A stretch of DNA of 52,048 nt from Aureimonas jatrophae. GTDB lineage: Bacteria; Pseudomonadota; Alphaproteobacteria; Rhizobiales; Rhizobiaceae. The notes beneath the pieces are model-generated. The model saw only the letters and a program-made list of their open reading frames with translations, was not told where the DNA came from and made no database searches. This document shows, piece after piece, positions 35,104-43,347 of this stretch. Location: positions 1 through 52,048 of the forward strand of contig NZ_FNIT01000017.1 in the NCBI RefSeq assembly GCF_900104035.1, in the 5' to 3' direction. The translations under genes were made by a program, and so were the position numbers. Numbering within the stretch: position 1 is the first letter of the stretch; every line of letters begins with the position of its first letter.

Positions 35104-35715
35104 ATGTCGCCAACCGCTGACGATTGGACCATCGAACCGGGACAGGGACTCGGACGCCTTCGCTTCGGCATCGCGCCAGCCGCCGTGGAAGCTTTGTCGC
35201 AAATCTATGGGAGCGCGACGAGCCGCATGGAGGACCGCATTTCCGACAGCATCCTCCAAGACACGATCGCCGAGCTCGGCGATAGTCTGACGGAAGAGGA
35301 GAAACGGGACCTTCTTCAGGTCTATGCCGAACAGGGGCCGGACAATTCCAGCGTGACGGAGGTCCGCGACGATGGTGGGCTTGTCCTGCGCTACGAACAT
35401 GACCGGTTGGTCGAGCTCACGGTCCTGGCCCGGCGAACGGAGGTTCGCATCGGCGAGGTTCTGGTCTTCTCGGATGACGTTCCGGCTGTTCTGCAGGCTG
35501 CCGAAGCGATCAATCGTGCACCGGGCCTCTACAGCGGTACGGCCGCAGCTTTCCCGCACGCCAAGCTGATGATCGAAGGTTTCACGGAGCGAACCACGGT
35601 CGATCCCGTCGTGATGTCCCGTCGCGACGAGCGCTATGCGCAGCGCTCCCTGTCCATGTTCGAGACGATCGATACGAGCGGCGATTTTGTGCCCTTCACT
35701 TGGCGAAAGGACTGA
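35104..35715 (+). CDS. putative immunity protein of the SHH nuclease effector
   Basis: Protein of 203 residues, 11 bases after the effector. It opens WTIEPGQGLGRLRFGIAPAA, an opening seen in small uncharacterised proteins beside polymorphic toxins. It is acidic in the middle (LGDSLTEEEKRDLLQVYAEQ), with no signal peptide or membrane segment, so it is cytoplasmic, as an inhibitor of a nuclease should be. I do not recognise a named family. Immunity is inferred only from position and size. Confidence 0.55.
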   Translation: MSPTADDWTIEPGQGLGRLRFGIAPAAVEALSQIYGSATSRMEDRISDSILQDTIAELGDSLTEEEKRDLLQVYAEQGPDNSSVTEVRDDGGLVLRYEHDRLVELTVLARRTEVRIGEVLVFSDDVPAVLQAAEAINRAPGLYSGTAAAFPHAKLMIEGFTERTTVDPVVMSRRDERYAQRSLSMFETIDTSGDFVPFTWRKD

Positions 35716-35731
35716 TAGAATCGCCCGATCA

Positions 35732-36034
35732 ATGGTTCGATCGCGTAGTTCGATCGGATTCCTCCTTATCGCCACGACCGCGATCCTGAGAGGATATGGG
35801 CACGTCCGACCGGCGAAGGATCTGCAGCCGCGCCCCTTGCTCGCGGTCCCGATTTTGGAAAATCTCCTGGCTGTCGCCGGTTTGGGGATCCCATCCATCG
35901 GCGATGACGCGCCGATGGATGGGGCGGGTGCCCACGCCATCGAGAAGGGTTCCGTTAGGCTCCTTCTCGCCTACTTGAGCAACACGGTCGCGCATGCCGA
36001 TGAAAATGCCATCGTCAAAGAAGATGTCCGCTGA
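35732..36034 (+). other. doubtful small open frame between two immunity-type genes
   Basis: The 326 bases from 35716 to 36041 hold no clear gene. On the forward strand, ATG 35732 opens 100 residues starting with a signal-like MVRSRSSIGFLLIATTAIL. On the reverse strand, 35995-35729 also stays open and reads protein-like (GWDPQTGDSQEIFQ). Neither has a good ribosome binding site or a recognisable family, and both have similar third-position GC. It may be a remnant of a lost toxin preceding the SUKH gene. Confidence 0.25.
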
Positions 36035-36041
36035 GGTGCCT

Positions 36042-36563
36042 ATGGTGCAGATCCCGAGCGAGGTTCTGGCCTTCTGGAATGACGAGCCGACGCAGCCGGC
36101 GAGTTCGGATGAGATCGACCATCTGGAACAGGTCTGCGGTCAGGCTCTTCCTGCGGTCTACCGCGACTTCCTCCTGCGCTACGGGTACAGCCAGTTCGAC
36201 CTCATAGGCGCCTGCGTCGTCGATGCGCGCTACGACATGAACCCGGACATCGTCACCAAGCCTGTTTCGCTCAGCTTCATATCCTCGCCTGAGAATGCCG
36301 AAATGAACCTCCGGGTCTTCGGCACCCCCATGGAGCTCTACGACGACATCGGTCCCCGTATCCCGACGGGAATGCTACCGATCGGACAGGCGATGGCCGA
36401 GACGTCGGGTTTGATCCTGATGCAACTGGACGAAAAGAATTATGGAAGCCTTTGGTACTGGGAGCGCGTCGACGAGACTTGGGGTACCGGAAGCAACACG
36501 TTGCTGGGCGCGCTCGGCCGCGACATCGAGGACATGCTGGGCAGGGTCAGGCAGACCGAGTGA
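36042..36563 (+). CDS. SMI1/KNR4 (SUKH) family immunity protein
   Basis: Protein of 173 residues from ATG 36042. The SUKH signature is clear: ASSDEIDHLEQVCGQALPAV followed by YRDFLLRYGYSQFD. It ends with DDIGPRIPTGMLPIGQAMAE and YGSLWYWERV. SUKH proteins are immunity factors for many nuclease and deaminase toxins. No cognate toxin directly precedes it, so it may guard against incoming effectors or its toxin may be decayed (35716-36041). Its TGA overlaps the GTG of the next gene. An upstream in-frame ATG (35994) adds non-conserved residues. Confidence 0.78.
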   Translation: MVQIPSEVLAFWNDEPTQPASSDEIDHLEQVCGQALPAVYRDFLLRYGYSQFDLIGACVVDARYDMNPDIVTKPVSLSFISSPENAEMNLRVFGTPMELYDDIGPRIPTGMLPIGQAMAETSGLILMQLDEKNYGSLWYWERVDETWGTGSNTLLGALGRDIEDMLGRVRQTE

Positions 36564-37213
36564 GCGCAGAGAGCGACCCGACGGCCGGCCGACGCGATCG
36601 CTGCCTGCCGGTCGCGAGCCGGGACGTGCTTTCCACGGACTACGGCCGATGGCCCGAAGAGCTTCGAGGATTGGCGGTGGTCCCATTGGCGGAGCGCGCG
36701 ATCTCCCTAGACGAGTTGCGGGCGTTCGTCGCGAAGGAAAGGGGTTCGCGCGTTTCGTGGATCGTGCCCGATCTCGGACGGCCAGTCTTTCCCAAGATCG
36801 CGGTTGTCAGCTGGAAATGCTTCCCATGGCTGGTTCCCGCAACTTACGGCGTCGATCTGGCAGGGTTCTGCAGCGAGCGCATGCGGACGGTGCTCGGCCA
36901 CTGGCTCGCATCGCAGCGCGCGCCCATTCTTCGATACTTTCCGGTGGTCGATTACCGCCATGTCGTGGAGTTTCGCTTCGATCTGTTCCATGGCACGGAA
37001 ACGTTGGAGCGCAGCATCGCGAGAACCAGCGTCGAGCCGAACGATGCGATGACCGATAGAGCGCTTGCGCTACTGGAAGTCGTTCGACGTCACGTCGGGG
37101 ACGTTCGCGTCGATATCGCTGTTCCCCAGGACCCAAGCCGACCGGCGTGGCTCGTAGAGATCAATCCCCCTCGTACTCGTCCCTCCCGTACCGGCAACGA
37201 CGCGTTGAACTGA
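36560..37213 (+). CDS. unknown protein, possibly CDC123/D123-like ATP-grasp
   Basis: Protein of 217 residues starting at GTG 36560, overlapping the SUKH stop (GTGA), hence probably co-translated. No sure family. Three spaced motifs recall CDC123/D123 ATP-grasp proteins: VFPKIAVVSWKCFPWLVP (compare PKLxWSxPKDAxW), RYFPVVDYRHVVEFRFDLF (compare an EFRxF motif), and a terminal VDIAVPQDPSRPAWLVEINP (compare a WLIDFNP-like end with a metal ligand). If correct, it would be an ATP-dependent ligase- or chaperone-like protein in an effector/immunity island. The N-terminal 45 residues are variable. It could equally be an immunity protein of no known fold. Confidence 0.4.
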   Translation: MSAESDPTAGRRDRCLPVASRDVLSTDYGRWPEELRGLAVVPLAERAISLDELRAFVAKERGSRVSWIVPDLGRPVFPKIAVVSWKCFPWLVPATYGVDLAGFCSERMRTVLGHWLASQRAPILRYFPVVDYRHVVEFRFDLFHGTETLERSIARTSVEPNDAMTDRALALLEVVRRHVGDVRVDIAVPQDPSRPAWLVEINPPRTRPSRTGNDALN

Positions 37214-37240
37214 CCCTTTTCCGACCCCGATGGAGGTCCG

Positions 37241-37540
37241 ATGGCCGCTCCCGTTTCCCTTCGTGGACACATGCATATCTGCCCGATGGTGGATCCTGGA
37301 CCTCGTCCGCATATCGGCGGACCCGTCGTCGATGTCCGACAGAGCTTCGTGACGGTGGACGGGGTGCCGATCGCAACCGTTGGCGATGCCTGCCTTTGCA
37401 CAGGCGTACCAACGAAGGATCCCATCACGAGAGGGTCCGCGATCGCCTCAATCGAGGGACGCCGCATCGCCCGTCAGGGCGATGCCTGCTCCCATGGCGG
37501 CCAACTCGTGCAAGGTGTTCCATGGATCACCTTCGAGTAA
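37241..37540 (+). CDS. PAAR-repeat spike-tip protein
   Basis: PAAR protein of 99 residues with GGAGG just upstream of the ATG. The repeats are visible as HMHICPMVDPGPRPHIGGPV, VDGVPIATVGDACLC, TRGSAIASIEGRRIARQGDA and CSHGG, with the His/Cys ligands that bind zinc at the tip. It sharpens the VgrG spike and carries no C-terminal toxin. It stands 27 bases after the CDC123-like gene. It is the last intact gene before a frame-broken stretch, whose original product might have been its cargo. Confidence 0.9.
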   Translation: MAAPVSLRGHMHICPMVDPGPRPHIGGPVVDVRQSFVTVDGVPIATVGDACLCTGVPTKDPITRGSAIASIEGRRIARQGDACSHGGQLVQGVPWITFE

Positions 37541-37584
37541 GACGTCCCGCTTGTTGATGGTCCTGCGTTGAGGAACGGATAGAG

Positions 37585-38528
37585 ATGCTTCCGGTCTATC
37601 ACTTGGTGTTCCCCATCCGGGAGATGGCGTGGATGCCGATAGAGCGGCGTTCCACCTGATCTTCGATTCAACGGTTCGTTGAATCGAGATCGCTTGTCTG
37701 CGCAGAGGAACCAGGTTGGTGCGATGATGTCGGTTGGCGGTCTATCTGTTGTCGCGACGGACGTGGTCTTACGCAGGAGATCAACCGACATTGGGAGGAA
37801 TTCCCCTTGGATGGCCTGGACGTGCCGCCTGGATACGAGCAACGGCTGGTAGAACCGATGGCGGCCTCTCGTGACGGCGAAATCGACGCTTGCGCGCCTC
37901 TCGTGCCGAGCCCATCCCCCGCAAGGGCGGAACGGCGTGAGACAGTCGAGGCGGCCGCGCAAGCCGGTGACAAGGAGAAGGTTTCGAGGCTCCATGCGTC
38001 CCGATCCGCCACCGGTCGGCTCGCCGAAGGACGGCCTCCGCGGGGACAACGCGCGATGGCGCATGGTCGGCGTGCCGGCGGCGAACGGCGACGCTCCGAA
38101 AGCCGCCCATCTTCGCGATAGCGTCTTAGAAGGCGACCGCCAGGTCGGGGTCGTCGGCACGGCTATTCTCATTCCCCTGGAGCTTCTGCGTCGAGAGTTC
38201 CACGGTCTGCCGCGAACGGACCCGCGACACGCAAAGCGCAAGCCACAGAAGTCGCGTCGGTCACGCAGGTCTGCATCCGCTTGATGTGTTGTGGGTTGAC
38301 GACCCGTTCAAGATCGTTCTGGACGACGACCGTTCATCCGCACAACCTCGGCAGCGCATGGATACTGGGCGCACGATCATTGCGATTGCGCTGGGCGGTG
38401 ACCGTCTTGATTATCTCGATCGTCGCGGACGCGCACACAAGACCGGGATGTCGGACGCGGATCCGGTGGCGGTGGGGACGGAGTTCCTGACCGTCGGCCG
38501 CCACCCCCGGCGCGAACGCACGGCCTGA
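37585..38528 (+). pseudogene. frame-broken gene downstream of PAAR
   Basis: No intact gene spans 37541-38538, but coherent protein-like segments run along the forward strand in changing frames. From ATG 37585: MLPVYHLVFPIREMAWMPIE. From about 37769: TQEINRHWEEFPLDGLDVPP and on to ETVEAAAQAGDKEKVSRL. From about 38020: WRMVGVPAANGDAP and VGVVGTAILIPLELLRREF. From about 38275: LDVLWVDDPFKIVLDDD to a stop at 38526-38528, eleven bases before the next gene. At least three indels are implied for an original product near 300 residues. I do not recognise it; by position it may have been a PAAR-associated effector or the first member of the propeller set. Confidence 0.45.
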
Positions 38529-38538
38529 GGAAACAGAG

Positions 38539-39591
38539 ATGATCGAGTTCACCCGCGCCTGCGCCCGTTCCTCGACGGTCCTCTGCGTGACGGCCGTGCC
38601 CGAGGGTGCGGAGGCGTTCTCGCCCGAAACGCGCATCTTCCGCTACGAGCATGACGGCGCGCCCGGCGAGCGATGGTACTTCGACGATCTCGACTTCGAC
38701 GTGGCCGATATGGCTCTCTTCCAGAACCCGGACGTCGATCCCGTCGCCGACTACCCGATCTATCTCTCGTCCGAGGGCGAGGTGTATCACGCCTGGTGGA
38801 AGGGAAACTTCCGGGAGACGATAAGGGGTGCCGGCGTATCACGCGACGATGCACGCGGTTACGGCCGGCTTCTGAGGCTCCGCCAGGTGGGAAGCCGGCT
38901 CTACGCCTGCGGCGATGGCGGGCAGATCTACGTTCGGGAAGGACGTGACGCCTGGCGTCTCCTGACGGACAGCATCCTGTTCGATCCCGACGCCCATCAG
39001 CGACTGAGCGTCCAGGCGCCACCGACCGACGATCCGGCCTTCCTGACGTGGCTCGACGATTTCGAGGCCAACGCGCCGCGCAGCATCCTCCTGAACGGGC
39101 TCGGCGGCGTCTCGGAGGACGCGATCTACTTCATCGGCGAGGACGGCACGAAACCGGCCCTCTTCGTCTGGGATGGTTCCGTTCTCCACCAGCTCGAGAC
39201 CAACGTTGCGGAAGGAGCCCTGACCGATATCTACGTCGCAGATGCCGACAACGTGTGGATCTGCGGTCGCGAGGGTCTGCTGCTTCACGGCTCGTGGGCA
39301 AGGGGATTCTATCCTGTCGGCGCCCCGACCCGGTTGAACTTGTTTCACACCCTGACGCCGCTCGACGGGAAGCTCGTGCTCGCGTCGAGCGTTCGCCCGG
39401 GAGGGCTCTACGAGGTGAACGCCCGAACCTCGGACTTCGGTCGCTTCAAACCGGCGCTTCCGCGGCTGCGCGGCGCGTTCATCTTTTTCGCCGGCACCGT
39501 GGGAGACGTCATGTGGGTCGTCGGACACAAGGACATATTCCGGTTCTCCGGCAACGAATGGGAGCGGATCGAGCATCCGGACCTTCCGTGA
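38539..39591 (+). CDS. beta-propeller-like protein of unknown function, copy 1
   Basis: Protein of 350 residues with GAGGAAACAGAG before the ATG. It is built from short repeats typical of propeller blades: SSEGEVYHAWWKG, RLYACGDGGQIYVREGRDAW, DAIYFIGEDGTKPALFVWDG, NVWICGREGLLLHGSWARG and VMWVVGHKDIFRFSGNEWER. There is no signal peptide, membrane helix or catalytic motif. It is paralogous to the next gene. Nothing in the sequence states its role; association with PAAR and the T6SS island suggests an immunity, adaptor or effector function. Confidence 0.6.
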   Translation: MIEFTRACARSSTVLCVTAVPEGAEAFSPETRIFRYEHDGAPGERWYFDDLDFDVADMALFQNPDVDPVADYPIYLSSEGEVYHAWWKGNFRETIRGAGVSRDDARGYGRLLRLRQVGSRLYACGDGGQIYVREGRDAWRLLTDSILFDPDAHQRLSVQAPPTDDPAFLTWLDDFEANAPRSILLNGLGGVSEDAIYFIGEDGTKPALFVWDGSVLHQLETNVAEGALTDIYVADADNVWICGREGLLLHGSWARGFYPVGAPTRLNLFHTLTPLDGKLVLASSVRPGGLYEVNARTSDFGRFKPALPRLRGAFIFFAGTVGDVMWVVGHKDIFRFSGNEWERIEHPDLP

Positions 39592-39621
39592 GCTCCGAGT
39601 TCGACTTCCACGCGAGGCTCG

Positions 39622-40728
39622 ATGCCGGGCGACTTTAACCCCAAGCTGCGTTGCGCCCATGCCATCGATCGGGATCGGTTCGCGCTGGTCTACGGCGAAC
39701 TGGAATACGACGATACCTTCTCGATCATGCTGTTTCATGACGGCGCCTTCGAGACGCCGTGGCGGCGTATCGACGTTGCACGCGAGATCAATGCCGTCAC
39801 GTCATTCGGCCCGGCGGTCGCAGGCGCGAGAGGGGAAGCCTATGCCCTTCTGAGCAATGAGGGAGATGTCTACTTTTCCGATCCCGGCTTCCCTGCCGAA
39901 AAGATCGCGGGAGCCGGCATCCAGTCGCCGGACGCATCGGGTCGCGGAGCGTTGTACGCCCTGGCAGCTCATGGCGATACGCTCTTTGCTGCCGGCACGA
40001 ACGGGCAGGTCTATCGGCGCGGGCGGGATGGAGTCTGGATTGCGTGGGGGGATGGCCAGTCCGGCGAGGAGGCCATTGCGCAGGTCGCGCTCGCGGCGAT
40101 CCAGGCCTTCGGGCCGCAGGTGCTGATGGTGGTCGGTGGCGTTCTGCCGGAGGCACAGGCCTACGACGTCACCGAAGATCCCACCTTCTTCGACGACATG
40201 AGCATCGACGACCTGGCGGCCTTGTTCGAGCGACAGTTGGCGCTCGAAGCATCCACGCTCGAAGCGTCGGGCAAGGCGTTCCGGATGGGGGACGGCGGCG
40301 TCCTTTCGCTTGTTCCGGCGCCTGTCCCCAACCTCAGGGCGTTGTGCGTCGAGACGGCGGACAGCATCTGGATCGTCGGCGAGAACGGCGCGATCCTGCA
40401 CGGCGGCCTGGAGCGACCGTTCGAGATCGTCTCCTCCGCGGCCGACCAGCAGACGCTCCTGTCCGTAACCCGTTTTCGTGGCGAGACCATCGTGGCCTCC
40501 GAGGACGGGCTTCATCGCTTCGACGGTCACCGTCTTCAGCCGCTGCAGCGGCGTCTTGGGGAGGTGGTCGACAGCGGCGTGCCGAGCCCGCTCAAGGTCC
40601 AGGCGGTCGGCGATTTCCTGTTCTACTTCGACGCCAAGCATGGCGTCCGCCTGTGGGACGGGGATAGCTGGGAGGCGGTTCGCGTTCCGCCGGAGCTCCT
40701 GAGGCGTGAGTTTCGTGATCCGTCGTGA
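39622..40728 (+). CDS. beta-propeller-like protein of unknown function, copy 2
   Basis: Protein of 368 residues, paralog of the preceding gene. Matching blades are SNEGDVYFSDPGF, TLFAAGTNGQVYRRGRDGVW, SIWIVGENGAILHGGLERPF and a closing VRLWDGDSWEAVRVP. It has an acidic helical insert (about 190-220, FFDDMSIDDLAALFERQLAL) absent from copy 1. ATG 39622 follows GAGG. A GTG at 39588 overlapping the previous stop opens only 16 residues in another frame, so the true N-terminus may have suffered a frameshift. No function can be assigned. Confidence 0.58.
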   Translation: MPGDFNPKLRCAHAIDRDRFALVYGELEYDDTFSIMLFHDGAFETPWRRIDVAREINAVTSFGPAVAGARGEAYALLSNEGDVYFSDPGFPAEKIAGAGIQSPDASGRGALYALAAHGDTLFAAGTNGQVYRRGRDGVWIAWGDGQSGEEAIAQVALAAIQAFGPQVLMVVGGVLPEAQAYDVTEDPTFFDDMSIDDLAALFERQLALEASTLEASGKAFRMGDGGVLSLVPAPVPNLRALCVETADSIWIVGENGAILHGGLERPFEIVSSAADQQTLLSVTRFRGETIVASEDGLHRFDGHRLQPLQRRLGEVVDSGVPSPLKVQAVGDFLFYFDAKHGVRLWDGDSWEAVRVPPELLRREFRDPS

Positions 40729-40886
40729 AACCGATTGGGCCGGGAAACGGACTTGAGTGGCGGATGGCACGCCTGAGTGAACGCATTCCGGCGAGACGCG
40801 ATGACGATCGACGCGGGTCAGAACCGACCTGTTCGGGGACGACCTCGCCGCGCGACGCGAAATGCGGTTGGCTCATTTCGTTTGCG

Positions 40887-41780
40887 TCATGGGTTCCTGC
40901 GAAGCGCTTCGATGAAGGCGGCAAGGATGGGCCGCATCTGCCGCCGCGTCGGGTAGTAGAGGTGAAATCCGGGAAACGGCGGTAGCCAGTCTTCGAGAAG
41001 ACGGACGAGGCGACCGTCCTCCAGCGCTGCCGCGACTTCATGATCGAGAAGGTAGCCAACGCCCAGGCCGTCGAGCGCGGCATCGAGCATCAGTTCCGGC
41101 TCGTTGAAGGTGAGCGGCCCGGACACGCCGACATCGAGCGTCTGCCCGTCCTTCTCGAACTCCCAGGCGTAGATCGTGCCGGAGCCCATCATCCGGTAGT
41201 TGATGCAGCGGTGGTGGACGAGGTCGCGTGGATGCAGGATCGGCTCGCGGGCGGCCAGATAGCCGGGGGCCGCAACGACGGCCATGCGGAGATCCGGCCC
41301 GACCCGCAAGGCGATCATGTCGAGCTCCAGCTTCTCGCCGAGGCGGATTCCGGCGTCCAGCCTGTCGGCCACGATGTCCCGATAGGCATAATCGACCAGG
41401 ACCTCGACCACAGCGTCCGGATAGGCCTGCAGGAAGCTCGGCAGCGCCGGACGGATAACGGCCTCGTAGGCTTGGCGGGTCGACGTGATACGCAGCGTTC
41501 CCGATACCCGCTCGCGCCCCTGTTCCAGCGCCTCGAGCGTTCCGCTGATCAATCCCAACGCGGGCTCGAGGTCGCGCAGAAGGGACTGACCGGCTTCCGT
41601 CGCCGAGACGCTGCGGCTGGTGCGCTGAAGCAGACGATAACCGAGCGCTGCCTCCAGGCGTCGCATCGTGTGGCTCAGATTGGAGGTCGACGTCCCGAGC
41701 TCCGCGGCCGCGCGGGTGAAGCTGCCGGTGCGGGCCACGCGCGCGAAGGCCGCGAGGTCGTCGAGACTGGGCTTCGGCAT
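40887..41780 (-). CDS. LysR-family transcriptional regulator
   Basis: LTTR of 297 residues. The N-terminal winged helix-turn-helix is standard: LAAFARVARTGSFTRAAAEL then SNLSHTMRRLEAALGYRLLQ. The effector-binding domain (about 90-295) follows, with SGTLRITSTRQAYEAVIRPA. The SDR gene is divergent, starting 103 bases away, so regulating it is the classic arrangement. I could not single out a T-N11-A site in that gap with confidence. The ligand is unknown. The 158 bases between it and the second propeller gene hold nothing recognisable. Confidence 0.9.
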   Translation of the reverse strand: MPKPSLDDLAAFARVARTGSFTRAAAELGTSTSNLSHTMRRLEAALGYRLLQRTSRSVSATEAGQSLLRDLEPALGLISGTLEALEQGRERVSGTLRITSTRQAYEAVIRPALPSFLQAYPDAVVEVLVDYAYRDIVADRLDAGIRLGEKLELDMIALRVGPDLRMAVVAAPGYLAAREPILHPRDLVHHRCINYRMMGSGTIYAWEFEKDGQTLDVGVSGPLTFNEPELMLDAALDGLGVGYLLDHEVAAALEDGRLVRLLEDWLPPFPGFHLYYPTRRQMRPILAAFIEALRRNP

Positions 41781-41883
41781 CGTGCAATCCCGTTCAACGA
41801 CCCCTGCAATCCAGACGATCTAATCGAACAAAGCGGCGTCGGCTATCTCATGGGCCTTCCCAACGGCAACAGGAGACAGGTCC

Positions 41884-42732
41884 ATGGAAGCCAAAGACGC
41901 CGTCTGGTTCATCACGGGTGCATCGCGCGGTCTGGGTCGCGCGCTCACCCACGAAGCGCTGGCCGCCGGTTATCGGGTGGTTCTCGCGGTTCGTCGCCCG
42001 GAGGATGTCGCAGACCTCGTGGCCGCGTTCGCGGATCGGGCGATGGCCCTGCGGCTCGACGTGACGAACGACGCCCAAATGCATGATGCCGTCACGCAGG
42101 CCACCGCGCGGTTCGATCGGATCGACGTCCTCGTCAACAATGCGGGCTACGGCTACCTCGGTGCGATCGAGGAGGGCGAGGACGCGGCCGTGCGTGCCCT
42201 GTTCGACACGAACCTCTTTGCGCCCGTCAGCCTCATCAAGGCGGTTCTTCCGGCGATGCGAGCCCGGCGCAGCGGGCATATCGTCAACATCAGCTCGATC
42301 GGCGGCCTCGTGACCTATCCCGGTGTCGGCTACTACAACATGGTGAAGGCCGGTGTCGAAGCCTTGTCGGACGCGTTGGCGAAGGAGGTCGCGGCACTGG
42401 GCATCCATGTGACGGTCGTGGCGCCGGGCGCTTTTCGCACGGACTTCCGCGGACCGGAATCCTTGCGGATCGCGCCGCTCGAGATCGCCGACTACGCCGA
42501 GACGGCGGGGCGGGCCCGCGCGGGAACGCGGGCGGGCCACGGGCTGCAGCGGGGCGACCCGGCCAAGGGCGCGCAGGCGATCATCGCGGCGGTCGAGGCC
42601 GAGCGTCCACCCGTCCACCTCCTGATCGGCGGCGATGCCCTCGACCAACTGCGCGCCAAGCTCGATGATCTGCGTGCGGAGACCGACGCGTGGGAGGACG
42701 TGACGCGCGGAACCGACTTCGCCGCCGCTTGA
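41884..42732 (+). CDS. short-chain dehydrogenase/reductase (SDR)
   Basis: Classical SDR of 282 residues with the cofactor motif FITGASRGLGRAL (about 9-21), the NNAGYGYLG motif, and the catalytic YYNMVKAG (Tyr-x3-Lys) preceded by the serine in INISSIGG. An Arg (AVRRPEDV) after the second strand suggests NADP(H). The C-terminal part resembles the oxidoreductases usually annotated only as SDR. It is divergent from a LysR gene that probably controls it. Substrate unknown. Confidence 0.88.
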   Translation: MEAKDAVWFITGASRGLGRALTHEALAAGYRVVLAVRRPEDVADLVAAFADRAMALRLDVTNDAQMHDAVTQATARFDRIDVLVNNAGYGYLGAIEEGEDAAVRALFDTNLFAPVSLIKAVLPAMRARRSGHIVNISSIGGLVTYPGVGYYNMVKAGVEALSDALAKEVAALGIHVTVVAPGAFRTDFRGPESLRIAPLEIADYAETAGRARAGTRAGHGLQRGDPAKGAQAIIAAVEAERPPVHLLIGGDALDQLRAKLDDLRAETDAWEDVTRGTDFAAA

Positions 42733-42827
42733 TCCCGCGAGTCGCAAGGGCCGGGGGCGGCTGTCCCCGTTCGTCCGTGAGCCTCCGTTGATCCGTCCCG
42801 TTCCGGGGGGCGGGAAGGGGGCTCACA

Positions 42828-43289
42828 TCAGCGGACCGCGCTCTCCCACCGGGCATAGGCGTCCATGAGCCGGGGAAAGTCGTCCGGCGCGGGAAAGCGC
42901 TCGAAGCGGTGCGGAGCCACAGGCGCGACGAAGGGCAGCCGCTCCGACGTGAAGCTTTCCACAAAGGGCGCGAACGCAGCGGCATCCTCGAACAGGCTCG
43001 AGCGAACGACGACGATGTCGCCGAGCCCGGGCGGGCGCGTGAAGACCCAACTCCCGCACGCGACGCAGCCCTGGTGGCCCGCCTCCGGACGAGCACCGAT
43101 CGGCCGCGTCTCGCCGGCGTCGAGCGCGATCGCTCCCGAGGGGTAGATCGCTCCGAGCGAGTAGGGCCCGCCTGTCATTCGCCGGCATCCCGCGCAATGG
43201 CAGGCGCCGGTGGCGAGAGGAGCACCTCGCGCGCGCAAGCGGACCGAGCCGCAGCGGCAGGTCGCCAGATGGTCGTCCGCCTGTTTCAT
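42828..43289 (-). CDS. GFA-family zinc protein (glutathione-dependent formaldehyde-activating-like)
   Basis: GFA/CENP-V fold protein of 153 residues. The zinc ligands are clear: CRCGSVRL (Cys11, Cys13), GACHCAGCRRMTGG (Cys30, Cys32, Cys35) and the later CVACGSWVF. The name-giving activity has rarely been shown for such homologs, so only the fold is firm. ATG 43289 has GGAGG six bases upstream; an in-frame extension to 43355 overlaps the SnoaL-like gene and is less likely. It lies 58 bases downstream of that gene in the same direction. Confidence 0.85.
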   Translation of the reverse strand: MKQADDHLATCRCGSVRLRARGAPLATGACHCAGCRRMTGGPYSLGAIYPSGAIALDAGETRPIGARPEAGHQGCVACGSWVFTRPPGLGDIVVVRSSLFEDAAAFAPFVESFTSERLPFVAPVAPHRFERFPAPDDFPRLMDAYARWESAVR

Positions 43290-43347
43290 GTCGGCCTCCG
43301 GGACGCTTGCTACGGACGTCGCTCTCCCATGGCTCGCGGGAGCCGGA

